Of a DNA stretch of 64,000 bases, positions 37,080 to 51,693 are shown one piece after another. Where the stretch lies: contig CM042012.1 of assembly GCA_023525715.1 (NCBI GenBank), positions 52,286,504 through 52,350,503 on the forward strand. Direction: 5' to 3'. The DNA comes from Cichorium intybus. Its lineage: Eukaryota; Streptophyta; Magnoliopsida; Asterales; Asteraceae. A program made the translations under genes and the position numbers. The notes beneath the pieces were generated by a model that saw only the letters and a program-made list of their open reading frames with translations, did no database searches and was not told the DNA's origin. The number at the start of each line of letters is the position of its first letter. The first letter of the stretch is position 1.

Positions 37080-39741
37080 TTAATATATGGCTTATATATA
37101 CAAGTAGGTAAGACAGCAAAATCAATGAAATATTGTAATTTCAAAATTAAGAAATTACTTAATAATTCTAGTTTATATAGACCCACGATATCCTAATTTT
37201 TGCAAGACACTATGCACATACAAAAACTATAATAGAGAATTTAGGAATTTATAGATGGAATGTAAACCATTATAAATAAAATTTTCTCGACATATATTTT
37301 ATTAATTGAACGGTTTGGAAATAGTTTATGTGAATAGGTAAATATGGAAAACCAATTATAACAATTACAGTGCATTTAGTTCGTATCTCTACATTCCACA
37401 AATGATAAATGAATTTTGTAAATACAAATTAAAACATACCAATGGCTTCAAAAGGTTTACTAAGAATGCAACTCGGACATACCTTTTATTTGGAAAGCTT
37501 AATTAGGACTAATTTGAGAAATATATTTTCAGTTACTTTTTGGGTAATAAAGTCGAGTTCATATTTATGGTCATTTTTCTTCGATTACTAGAATATCTAG
37601 TATATATAAAATTGAACATATAAAACCCAAAGTATGACCAATAAAATGGCTTGCCATACACCCCAAATTGGCGTTGAAGTGTGTTAAAGATACTCCCAAA
37701 GTTTGGTAAACTCCTTAAATTTAGTTCAAACCATTCCTAAGATGAACACAACCATTTTCAACGCCTTGGCATGGTCAAATAAATTCTAAAACTATTTTAT
37801 ACATCCCAAATAACACTAAATTTAATCATCAAAAACTTTTACCGACAAACTACAATAGAGATAAAAAAATTACCTTCCACATTCTTCAAGTAAGTTGAGA
37901 ATTTTTTTTTTTTACAAATTACCACAAATAGAAATTGACATTTATTGTATTTCATGATTTCAAACTAGATTATACATTTATGTTGATAATCGACTAATAT
38001 AATCAATTCCAACACATAATCTAGGTACATAGTCCTCAAGTGAATGCCATATCATCGTTATAAGTTTGAAATTAATCGAACGAAAAATTCAAATTTACTT
38101 GCATTTCATTTTGGATTAATAAACCTCATTTGGTATTCAAAAACACATTTCTAAATTAATATGACAACAAATTCATGATCTATGGTCCCAAGAATATTAA
38201 TTCCTCAACATAGTGTTCATAATGTCCCAAAATTCACAAGTAAACTTCAAATAAGAATTAGTAGAAGAAGTTGATGATAGATTGACGAAGTATTGATGAA
38301 ACCTAAATTCAAAACTCAATTAAACATCCAAACCACCAAAGGATTTTGGATTCTAGGAAGGAGCAAAACCCTAGGTTACAACTTATAAGAAAATAGGTAG
38401 TAATCTACCTTCGAATTCTTCTACGAGCCATCCATAGTTTACAATCATTAAATGTTATTAAAAATCTATTACGACGTTCTTTCAAAAGTCAAATAACCAA
38501 TCTCCACTTCCATCAACTCTCAAGTTCGTTCATCACAAGTGAGGTGGAAAGAGAGCTTAAGCTCTAATCATTTGTCGGTATTAAACCTCTTACGTTCCAT
38601 TCCTTATCATTTGACCAATAATTGGTCATAACCACTAAGGAACATCCAAAGGTTGCTAAGTGAACGCTAACCTTAACTTTTTAACATTTGACTTCAAAAT
38701 ATAAATTAATTCCAGAAATTATTAAATTTATTTACATTTTGACCATTCTTGATTATTCTTATTACCTATTTGTTTTATTTAATTAATTTAATGAATTTTA
38801 GATTAGCCCTAAATTTTGATGTCAAGGTCTCCCTTTGAGTTTCTTCTTAGTTTCTGTTACGCGAAAATCACAACAAAATGACAATCAGTTGGTTGTTATA
38901 TATAATATGTCGAAAAGTAAAAAAAGAATTCATTACCACGTGTCGTTATATCGGTCGCTTTTACCGAGGGTAAAACTACAAAGCTTATTTTTCATCAATA
39001 GTAGAAGTATCGTAGCCATTAATTTGAACAACATAAATTGGTTTTGCAATCCCATCGAGGCATCCTACAAATGCATAAGCTCCTAGGTTCGGGGTAATTA
39101 TTTTTACAATCTACTTTGTTGTTTAAAAAGTAGAAGTACGGTAGCCATTAATTTGAACAACATAAATTTGTTTTGCAATCCCATCGAGGCATCCTACAAA
39201 TGCATAAGCTTCTAGGTTCGAGTAATTAATTTTACAATCTACTTTGTTGTTTAAAAAGGAAGTACAACAGTTTATGTCCTATAGAAAATACCAAGCATAT
39301 TAGAGTAAAAACTTTAATTTCTTGTTTATCTAAAGATAAAATATTTTTATTAGCTTATGGAAATTGTCATTCATTTCTTAAGTTTCCTTGAGGTTCCCTT
39401 TTTATTTTCTACTAGGACCGGTTCATATTTTCTCGAATTTTGATTTCACTTCAAGCTTGCAGAGCACAGTCACCATGTTTTGATAACTACAAAATTCATG
39501 GGATTTCAAATCCTTCAAAGCAAACTACTATTTGAGTTACTCATGGAATTTAAAGGACATACTCGTATCAGAAGATATTACATAACAGAATACCATATTG
39601 TATTATTCAGAAATTATGGTTAATAGGAGTTACAATCATTTATCACTCCTTAATTTCACACTATAAATAAGAAATCAAAAGATCTCTTATATCCTTTAAT
39701 TACGTATGTAACTTCTAATAAAAAAGAGATCCACATAAGTT

Positions 39742-39963
39742 TTAGCACAGGCAATGACAAAGATTGTGGTCCCATTTTCTATAATGCCCACCCTTTTCGT
39801 TACTGCAATTTTCCATGCAATATTTGTCACAATTTTGCATATCATGTAGTTTATTTGCATTACATTCCATTTTAACATCATGACAACACTTATCGGCAGC
39901 CATGAGTGGTCTCTAACATTGTGCTACATAAAACGCCAACAAAATACTTAAAAAATAATGCAT
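39742..39963 (-). pseudogene. DEFL pseudogene, array unit 10
   Basis: Shared TAG at codon 17 and Cys61Tyr; in addition Gly56 is Glu. Confidence 0.82.
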
Positions 39964-42623
39964 TTAATATATGGCTTATATATACAAGTAGGTAAGACAG
40001 CAAAATCAATGAAATATTGTAATTTCAAAATTAAGAAATTACTTAATAATTCTAGTTTATATAGACCCACGATATCCTAATTTTTGCAAGACACTATGCA
40101 CATACAAAAACTATAATAGAGAATTTAGGAATTTATAGATGGAATGTAAACCATTAAAAATAAAATTTTCTCGACATATATTTTATTAATTGAAAGGTTT
40201 GGAAATAGTTTATGTGAATAGGTAAATATGGAAAACCAATTATAACAATTACAGTGCATTTAGTTCGTATCTCTATATTCCACAAACGATAAATGAATTT
40301 TGTAAATACAAATTAAAACATACCAATGGCTTCAAAAGGTTTACTAAGAATGCAACTCGGACATACCTTTTATTTGGAAAGCTTAATTACGACTAATTTG
40401 AGAAATATATTTTCAGTTACTTTTTGGGTAATAAAGTCGGTTCATATTTATGGTCATTTTTCTTCGATTACTAGAACATCTAGTATATATAAAATTGAAC
40501 ATATAAAACCCAAAGTATGACCAATAAAATGGCTTGCCATACGCCCTAAATTGGCGTTGAAGTGTGTTAAAGATACTCTCAAAGTTTGGTAAACTCCTTA
40601 AATTTAGTTCAAACCATTCCTAAGATGAACACAACCATTTTCAACGCCTTGGCATGGTCAAATAAATTCTAAAACTATTTTATACATCCCAAATAACACT
40701 AAATTTAATCATCAAAAACTTTTACCGACAAACTACAATAGAGATAAAAAAAATTACCTTCCACATTCTTCAAGTAAGTTGAGAATTTTTTTTTTTACAA
40801 ATTACCACAAATAGAAATTGACATTTATTGTATTTCATGATTTCAAACTAGATTATACATTTATGTTGATAATCGACTAATATAATCAATTCCAACACAT
40901 AATCTAGGTACATAGTCCTCAAGTGAATGCCATATCATCGTTATAAGTTTGAAATTAATCGAACGAAAAATTCAAATTTACTTGCATTTCATTTTGGATT
41001 AATAAACCTCATTTGGTATTCAAAAACACATTTCTAAATTAATATGACAACAAATTCATGATCTATGGTCCCAAGAATATTAATTCCTCAACATAGTGTT
41101 CATAATGTCCCAAAATTCACAAGTAAACTTCAAATAAGAATTAGTAGAAGAAGTTGACGATAGATTGACGAAGTATTGATGAAACCTAAATTCAAAACTC
41201 AATTAAACATCCAAACCACCAAAGGATTTTGGATTCTAGGAAGGAGCAAAACCCTAGGTTACAACTTATAAGAAAATAGGTAGTAATCTACCTTCGAATT
41301 CTTCTACGAGCCATCCATAGTTTACAATCATTAAATGTTATTAAAAATCTATTACGACGTTCTTTCAAAAGTCAAATAACCAATCTCCACTTCCATCAAC
41401 TCTCAAGTTCGTTCATCACAAGTGAGGTGGAAAGAGAGCTTAAGCTCTAATCATTTGTCGGTATTAAACCTCTTACGTTCCATTCCTTATCATTTGACCA
41501 ATAATTGGTCATAACCACTAAGGAACATCCAAAGGTTGCTAAGTGAACGCTAACCTTAACTTTTTAACATTTGACTTCAAAATATAAATTAATTCCTGAA
41601 ATTATTAAATTTATTTACATTTTGACCATTCTAGATTATTCTTATTACCTATTTGTTTTATTTAATTAGTTTAATGAATTTTAGATTAGCCCTAAATTTT
41701 GATGTCAAGGCCTCCCTTTGAGTTTCTTCTTAGTTTCTTTTACGCGAAAATCACAACATAATGACAATCAGTTGGTTGTTATATATAATATGTCGAAAAG
41801 TAAAAAAAGAATTCATTACCACGTGTCGTTATATCGGTCGCTTTTACCGAGGGTAATACTACAAAGCTTATTTTTCATCAATAGTAGATGTATCGTAGCC
41901 ATTAATTTGAACAACATAAATTGGTTTTGCAATCCCATCGAGGCATCCTACAAATGCATAAGCTCCTAGGTTCGGGGTAATTATTTTTACAATCTACTTT
42001 GTTGTTTAAAAAGTAGAAGTACCGTAGCCATTAATTTGAACAACATAAATTTGTTTTGCAATCCCATCGAGGCATCCTACAAATGCATAAGCTTCTAGGT
42101 TCGAGTAATTAATTTTACAATCTACTTTGTTGTTTAAAAAGGAAGTACAACAGTTTATGTCCTATAGAAAATACCAAGCATATTAGAGTAAAAACTTTAA
42201 TTTCTTGTTTATCTAAACATAAAATATTTTTATTAGCTTATGGAAATTGTCATTCATTTCTTAAGTTTCCTTGAGGTTCCCTTTTTATTTTCTACTAGGA
42301 CCGGTTCATATTTTCTCGAATTTTGATTTCACTTCAAGCTTGCAGAGCACAGTCACCATGTTTTGATAACTACAAAATTCATGGGATTTCAAATCCTTCA
42401 AAGAAAACTACTATTTGAGTTACTCATGGAATTTAAAGGACATACTCGTATCAGAAGATATTACATAAAGAATACCATATTGTATTATTCAGAAATTATG
42501 GTTAATAGGAGTTACAATCATTTATCACTCCTTAATTTCACACTATAAATAAGAAATCAAAAGATCTCTTATATCCTTTAATTACGTATGTAACTTCTAA
42601 TAAAAAAGAGATCCACATAAGTT

Positions 42624-42845
42624 TTAGCACAGGCAATGACAAAGATTGTGGTCCCATTTTCTATAATGCCCACCCTTTCCGTTACTGCAATTTTCCATGC
42701 AATATTTGTCACAATTTTGCATATCATGTAGTTTATTTGCATTACATTCCATTTTAACATCATGACAACACTTATCGGCAGCCATGAGTGGTCTCTAACA
42801 TTGTGCTACATAAAACGCCAACAAAATACTTAAAAAATAATGCAT
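42624..42845 (-). pseudogene. DEFL pseudogene, array unit 11
   Basis: Array consensus: TAG at codon 17, Cys61Tyr, no further coding change noticed. Confidence 0.82.
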
Positions 42846-45508
42846 TTAATATATGGCTTATATATACAAGTAGGTAAGACAGCAAAATCAATGAAATATT
42901 GTAATTTCAAAATTAAGAAATTACTTAATAATTCTAGTTTATATAGACCCACGATATCCTAATTTTTGCAAGACACTATGCACATACAAAAACTATAATA
43001 GAGAATTTAGGAATTTATAGATGGAATGTAAACCATTGAAAATAAAATTTTCTCGACATATATTTTATTAATTGAACGGTTTGGGAATAGTTTATGTGAA
43101 TAGGTAAATATGGAAAACCAATTATAACAATTACAGTGCATTTAGTTCGTATCTCTACATTCCACAAATGATAAATGAATTTTGTAAATACAAATTAAAA
43201 CATACCAATGGCTTCAAAAGGTTTACTAAGAATGCAACTCGGACATACCTTTTATTTGGAAAGTTTAATTACGACTAATTTGAGAAATATATTTTCAGTT
43301 ACTTTTTGGGTAATAAAGTCGAGTTCATATTTATGGTCATTTTTCTTCGATTACTAGAACATCTAGTATATATAAAATTGAACATATAAAACCCAAAGTA
43401 TGACCAATAAAATGGCTTGCCATACGCCCCAAATTGGCGTTGAAGTGTGTTAAAGATACTCCCAAAGTTTGGTAAACTCCTTAAATTTAGTTCAAACCAT
43501 TCCTAAGATGAACACAACCATTTTCACCGCCTTGGCATGGTCAAATAAATTCTAAAACTATTTTATACATCCCAAATAACACTAAATTTAATCATCAAAA
43601 ACTTTTACCGACAAACTACAATAGAGATAAAAAAATTACCTTCCACATTCTTCAAGTAAGTTGAGAATTTTTTTTTTTTTACAAATTACCACAAATAGAA
43701 ATTGACATTTATTGTATTTCATGATTTCAAACTAGATTTTACATTTATGTTGATAATCGACTAATATAATCAATTCCAACACATAATCTAGGTACATAGT
43801 CCTCAAGTGAATGCCATATCATCGTTATAAGTTTGAAATTAATCGAACGAAAAATTCAAATTTAATTGCATTTCATTTTGGATTAATAAACCTCATTTGG
43901 TATTCAAAAACACATTTCTAAATTAATATGACAACAAATTCATGATCTATGGTCCCAAGAATATTAATTCCTCAACATAGTGTTCATAATGTCCCAAAAT
44001 TCACAAGTAAACTTCAAATAAGAATTAGTAGAAGAAGTTGATGATAGATTGACGAAGTATTGATGAAACCTAAATTCAAAACTCAATTAAACATCCAAAC
44101 CACCAAAGGATTTTGGATTCTTGGAAGGAGCAAAACCCTAGGTTACAACTTATAAGAAAATAGGTAGTAATCTACCTTCGAATTCTTCTACGAGCCATCC
44201 ATAGTTTACAATCATTAAATGTTATTAAAAATCTATTACGACGTTCTTTCAAAAGTCAAATAACCAATCTCCACTTCCATCAACTCTCAAGTTCGTTCAT
44301 CACAAGTGAGGTGGAAAGAGAGCTTAAGCTCTAATCATTTGTCGGTATTAAACCTCTTACGTTCCATTCCTTATCATTTGACCAATAATTGGTCATAACC
44401 ACTAAGGAACATCCAAAGGTTGCTAAGTGAACGCTAACCTTAACTTTTTAACATTTGACTTCAAAATATAAATTAATTCCAGAAATTATTAAATTTATTT
44501 ACATTATGACCATTCTAGATTATTCTTATTACCTATTTGTTTTATTTAATTAGTTTAATGAATTTTAGATTAGCCCTAAATTTTGATGTCAAGGTCTCCC
44601 TTTGAGTTTCTTCTTAGTTTCTGTTACGCGAAAATCACAACATAATGACAATCAGTTGGTTGTTATATATAATATGTCGAAAAGTAAAAAAAGAATTCAT
44701 TACCACGTGTCGTTATATCGGTCGCTTTTACCGAGGGTAAAACTACAAAGCTTATTTTTCATCAATAGTAGAAGTATCGTAGCCATTAATTTGAACAACA
44801 TAAATTGGTTTTGCAATCCCATCGAGGCATCCTACAAATGCATAAGCTCCTAGGTTCGGGGTAATTATTTTTACAATCTACTTTGTTGTTTAAAAAGTAG
44901 AAGTACGGTAGCCATTAATTTGAACAACATAAATTTGTTTTGCAATCCCATCGAGGCATCCTACAAATGCATAAGCTTCTAGGTTCGAGTAATTAATTTT
45001 ACAATCTACTTTGTTGTTTAAAAAGGAAGTACAACAGTTTATGTCCTATAGAAAATACCAAGCATATTAGAGTAAAAACTTTAATTTCTTGTTTATCTAA
45101 AGATAAAATATTTTTATTAGCTTATGGAAATTGTCATTCATTTCTTAAGTTTCCTTGAGGTTCCCTTTTTATTTTCTACTAGGACCGGTTCATATTTTCT
45201 CGAATTTTGATTTCACTTCAAGCTTGCAGAGCACAGTCACCATGTTTTGATAACTACAAAATTCATGGGATTTCAAATCCTTCAAAGCAAACTACTATTT
45301 GAGTTACTTATGGAATTTAAAGGACATACTCGTATCAGAAGATATTACATAACAGAATACCATATTGTATTATTCAGAAATTATGGTTAATAGGAGTTAC
45401 AATCATTTATCACTCCTTAATTTCACACTATAAATAAGAAATCAAAAGATCTCTTATATCCTTTAATTACGTATGTAACTTCTAATAAAAAAGAGATCCA
45501 CATAAGTT

Positions 45509-45729
45509 TTAGCACAGGCAATGACAAAGATTGTGGTCCCATTTTCTATAATGCCCACCCTTTCCGTTACTGCAATTTTCCATGCAATATTTGTCACAAT
45601 TTTGCATATCATGTAGTTTATTTGCATTACATTCCATTTTAACATCATGACAACACTTATCGGCAGCCATGAGTGGTCTCTAACATTGTGCTACATAAAA
45701 CGCCACAAAATACTTAAAAAATAATGCAT
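45509..45729 (-). pseudogene. DEFL pseudogene, array unit 12
   Basis: Shared TAG and Cys61Tyr, plus a 1-bp deletion in the signal-peptide part (CGCCACAAAA where other units have CGCCAACAAAA), so it is 221 bp and doubly broken. Confidence 0.82.
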
Positions 45730-48397
45730 TTAATATATGGCTTATAAATACAAGTAGGTAAGACAGTATAATCAATGAAATATTGTAATTTCAAAATTAA
45801 GAAATTACTTAATAATTCTAGTTTATATAGACCCACGATATCCTAATTTTTGCAAGACACTATGCACATATAAAAACTATAATAGAGAATTTAGGAATTT
45901 ATAGATGGAATGTAAACCATTATAAATAAAATTTTCTCGACATATATTTTATTAATTGAACGGTTTGGAAATAGTTTATGTGAATAGGTAAATATGGAAA
46001 ACCAATTATAACAATTACAGGGCATTTAGTTCGTATCTCTACATTCCACAAATGATAAATGAATTTTGTAAATACAAATTAAAACATACCAATGGCTTCA
46101 AAAGGTTTACTAAGAATGCAACTCGGACATACCTTTTATTTGGAAAGCTTAATTACGACTAATTTGAGAAATATATTTTCAGTTACTTTTTGGGTAATAA
46201 AGTCGAGTTCATATTTATGGTCATTTTTCTTCGATTACTAGAACATCTAGTATATATAAAATTGAACATATAAAACCCAAAGTATGACCAATAAAATGGC
46301 TTGCCATACGCCCCAAATTGGCGTTGAAGTGTGTTAAAGATACTCTCAAAGTTTGGTAAACTCCTTAAATTTAGTTCAAACCATTCCTAAGATGAACACA
46401 ACCATTTTCAACGCCTTGGCATGGTCAAATAAATTCTAAAACTATTTTATACATCCCAAATAACACTAAATTTAATCATCAAAAACTTTTATCGACAAAC
46501 TACAATAGAGATAAAAAAAATTACCTTCCACATTCTTCAAGTAAGTTGAGATTTTTTTTTTTTTACAAATTACCACAAATAGAAATTGACATTTATTGTA
46601 TTTCATGATTTCAAACTAGATTTTACATTTATGTTGATAATCGACTAATATAATCAATTCCAACACATAATCTAGGTACATAGTCCTCAAGTGAATGCCA
46701 TATCATCGTTATAAGTTTGAAATTAATCGAACGAAAAATTCAAATTTACTTGCATTTCATTTTGGATTAGTAAACCTCATTTGGTATTCAAAAACACATT
46801 TCTAAATTAATATGACAACAAATTCATGATCTATGGTCCCAAGAATATTAATTCCTCAACATAGTGTTCATAATGTCCCAAAATTCACAAGTAAACTTCA
46901 AATAAGAATTAGTAGAAGAAGTTGATGATAGATTGACGAAGTATTGATGAAACCTAAATTCAAAACTCAATTAAACATCCAAACCACCAAAGGATTTTGG
47001 ATTCTAGGAAGGAGCAAAACCCTAGGTTACAACTTATAAGAAAATAGGTAGTAATCTACCTTCGAATTCTTCTATGAGCCATCCATAGTTTACAATCATT
47101 AAATGTTATTAAAAATCTATTACGACGTTCTTTCAAAAGTCAAATAACCAATCTCCACTTCCATCAACTCTCAAGTTCGTTCATCACAAGTGAGGTGGAA
47201 AGAGAGCTTAAGCTCTAATCATTTGTCAGTAGAGGTATTAAACCTCTTACGTTCCATTCCTTATCATTTGACCAATAATTGGTCATAACCACTAAGGAAC
47301 ATCCAAAGGTTGCTAAGTGACCGCAACCTTAACTTTTTAACATTTGACTTCAAAATATAAATTAATTCCTGAAATTATTAAATTTATTTACATTTTGACC
47401 ATTCTAGATTATTCTTATTACCTATTTGTTTTATTTAATTAGTTTAATGAATTTTAGATTAGCCCTAAATTTTGATGTCAAGGTCTCCCTTTGAGTTTCT
47501 TCTTAGTTTCTGTTACGCGAAAATCACAACATAATGACAATCAGTTGGTTGTTATATATAACATGTCGAAAAGTAAAAAAAGAATTCATTAACACGTGTC
47601 GTTATATCGGTCGCTTTTACCGAGGGTAAAACTACAAAGCTTACTTTTCATCAATAGTAGAAGTATCGTAGCCATTAATTTGAACAACATAAATTGGTTT
47701 TGCAATCCCATCGAGGCATCCTACAAATGCATAAGCTCCTAGGTTCGGGGTAATTATTTTTACAATCTACTTTGTTGTTTAAAAAGTAGAAGTACGGTAG
47801 CCATTAATTTGAACAACATAAATTTGTTTTGCAATCCCATCGAGGCATCCTACAAATGCATAAGCTTCTAGGTTCGAGTAATTATTTTTACAATCTACTT
47901 TGTTGTTTAAAAAGGAAGTACAACAGTTTATGTCCTATAGAAAATACCAAGCATATTAGAGTAAAAACTTTAATTTCTTGTTTATCTAAAGATAAAATAT
48001 TTTTATTAGCTTATGGAAATTGTCATTCATTTCTTAAGTTTCCTTGAGGTTCCCTTTTTATTTTCTACTAGGACCGGTTCATATTTTCTCGAATTTTGAT
48101 TTCACTTCAAGCTTGCAGAGCACAGTCACCATGTTTTGATAACTACAAAATTCATGGGATTTCAAATCCTTCAAAGCAAACTACTATTTGAGTTACTCAT
48201 GGAATTTAAAGGACATACTCGTATCAGAAGATATTACATAACAGAATACCATATTGTATTATTCAGAAATTATGGTTAATAGGAGTTACAATCATTTATC
48301 ACTCCTTAATTTCACACTATAAATAAGAAATCAAAAGATCTCTTATATCCTTTAATTACGTATGTAACTTCTAATAAAAAAGAGATCCACATAAGTT

Positions 48398-48619
48398 TTA
48401 GCACAGGCAATGACAAAGATTGTGGTCCCATTTTCTATAATGCCCACCCTTTCCGTTACTGCAATTTTCCATGCAATATTTGTCACAATTTTGCATATCA
48501 TGTAGTTTATTTGCATTACATTCCATTTTAACATCATGACAACACTTATCGGCAGCCATGAGTGGTCTCTAACATTGTGCTACATAAAACGCCAACAAAA
48601 TACTTAAAAAATAATGCAT
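48398..48619 (-). pseudogene. DEFL pseudogene, array unit 13
   Basis: Array consensus: TAG at codon 17, Cys61Tyr, no further coding change noticed. Confidence 0.82.
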
Positions 48620-50906
48620 TTAATATATGGCTTATATATACAAGTAGGTAAGACAGCAAAATCAATGAAATATTGTAATTTCAAAATTAAGAAATTACTT
48701 AATAATTCTAGTTTATATAGACCCACGATATCCTAATTTTTGCAAGACACTATGCACATACAAAAACTATAATAGAGAATTTAGGAATTTATAGATGGAA
48801 TGTAAACCATTAAAAATAAAATTTTCTCAACATATATTTTATTAATTGAACGGTTTGGGAATAGTTTATGTGAATTGGTAAATATGGAAAACCAATTATA
48901 ACAATTACAGTGCATTTAGTTCGTATCTCTACATTCCACAAATGATAAATGAATTTTGTAAATACAAATTAAAACATACCAATGGCTTCAAAAGGTTTAC
49001 TAAGAATGCAACTCGGACATACCTTTTATTTGGAAAGCTTAATTACGACTAATTTGAGAAATATATTTTCAGTTACTTTTTGGGTAATAAAGTCGAGTTC
49101 ATATTTATGGTCATTTTTCTTCGATTACTAGAACATCTAGTATATATAAAATTGAACATATAAAACCCAAAGTATGACCAATAAAATGGCTTGCCATACG
49201 CCCCAAATTGGCGTTGAAGTGTGTTAAATATCCCAAAGTTTGGTAAACTCCTTAAATTTAGTTCAAACCATTCCTAAGATGAACACAACCATTTTCAACG
49301 CCTTGGCATGGTCAAATAAATTCTAAAACTATTTTATACATCCCAAATAACACTAAATTTAATCATCAAAAACTTTTACCGACAAACTACAATAGAGATA
49401 AAAAAAATTACCTTCCACATTCTTCAAGTAAGTTGAGAATTTTTTTTTTTTTTTTTACAAATTACCACAAATAGAAATTGACATTTATTGTATTTCATGA
49501 TTTCAAACTAGATTTTACATTTATGTTGATAATCGACTAATATAATCAATTCCAACACATAATCTAGGTACATAGTCCTCAAGTGAATGCCATATCATCG
49601 TTATAAGTTTGAAATTAATCAAACGAAAAATTCAAATTTAATTGCATTTCATTTTGGATTAATAAACCTCATTTGGTATTCAAAAACACATTTCTAAATT
49701 AATATGACAACAAATTCATGATCTATGGTCCCAAGAATATTAATTCCTCAACATAGTGTTCATAATGTCCCAAAATTCACAAGTAAACTTCAAATAAGAA
49801 TTAGTAGAAGAAGTTGATGATAGATTGACGAAGTATTGATGAAACCTAAATTCAAAACTCAATTAAACATCCAAACCACCAAAGGATTTTGGATTCTAGT
49901 AAGGAGCAAAACCCTAGGTTACAACTTATAAGAAAATAGGTAGTAATCTACCTTCGAATTCTTCTATGAGCCATCCATAGATTACAATCATTAAATGTTA
50001 TTAAAAATCTATTACGACGTTCTTTCAAAAGTCAAATAACCAATCTCCACTTCCATCAACTCTCAAGTTCGTTCATCACAAGTGAGGTGGAAAGAGAGCT
50101 TAAGCTCTAATCATTTGTCAGTAGAGGTATTAAACCTCTTACGTTCCATTCCTTATCATTTGACCAATAATTGGTCATAACCACTAAGGAACATCCAAAG
50201 GTTGCTAAGTGAACGCTAACCTTAACTTTTTAACATTTGACTTCAAAATATAAATTAATTCCTGAAATTATTAAATTTATTTACATTTTGACCATTCTAG
50301 ATTATTCTTATTACCTATTTGTTTTATTTAATTAGTTTAATGAATTTTAGATTAGCCCTAAATTTTGATGTCAAGGTCTCCCTTTGAGTTTCTTTTTAGT
50401 TTCTTTAGCATGAAAATCACATTATAATGACAATCAGTTGGTTGTTATATGTAACATGTAGAAAATTTAAATAAAAAAGTATTCATTACCACGTGACGTT
50501 AAATCGGTCACTTTTACCGAGGGCAAGCTTCAAATCTTATTTTTCGTCAATAGTAGAAGTAAGGTAGCCATTAATTTGAACACCATAAATTGGTTTTGCA
50601 ATCCCGTCGAGGCATCCTACAAATGCATAAGCTCCTAGGATCGGGGTAATTATTTTTACAATCTACTTTGTTGTTAAAAAATGAAGTACAAAAGTTGATG
50701 TCCTATAGAAATTAGGAACCATATTAGACTAAAGATTTTATTTTATTTTTGATCTAATGATAAAATACTTTTCATTAGCTTATGGAAAATTGTCATTCAT
50801 TTCTTTAGTTTCTTTGAGGCTCCCTTTTTATTAGGAGCAGGCCATGTTTTCTGCAATTTTGATTTCTCTTCGAGCTTGCAGAGAACTATCACCATGTTTT
50901 GCTAAT

Positions 50907-51481
<575 letters not shown>

Positions 51482-51693
51482 CTAACTACCAAAATTAATG
51501 GCATTTCAAATCCTTCAAAGCCTAAGATATAACATAACAAATTATCATATTGTATTATTCCAAAATTATGGTTAACAGGAGTTACAATCATTTATCACTC
51601 ATTAATTTAGCACTATAAATAAGAAATCAAAAGATCTCTTATATCCTTTAATTACGAATGTAACTTCCAATAAAAAGGAAATCCACATACGAT

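Larger units (their letters stand above)
12831..50383 (-). repeat. Tandem array of thirteen near-identical ~2.89-kb units, each carrying a dead DEFL gene
   Basis: All units are head-to-tail. Unit starts (landmark TTGAGTTTCTTCTTAG): 12831, 15719, 18609, 21499, 24386, 27279, 30171, 33060, 35951, 38835, 41718, 44602, 47491; the next landmark, at 50384, is diverged. Periods are 2883-2893 bp. By eye the units differ by scattered single bases, a poly-T tract of variable length (for example about 14782, 26337, 49440) and a 6-bp deletion in three units. Array-specific features absent from flanking units A, B and C are a 129-bp internal duplication, a deletion of about 160 bp, and a codon-17 stop in the DEFL frame. 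No RNA gene or other credible protein gene was found in the unit; the rest of each unit is AT-rich non-coding DNA. Confidence 0.95.

Noticed and set aside
12831..50383. Array as rDNA, a centromeric satellite or CRISPR-like repeats
   Set aside because: No rRNA or tRNA sequence. The unit is 2.9 kb and gene-derived, with no short-repeat/spacer alternation. A centromeric role cannot be judged from sequence and nothing suggests it.
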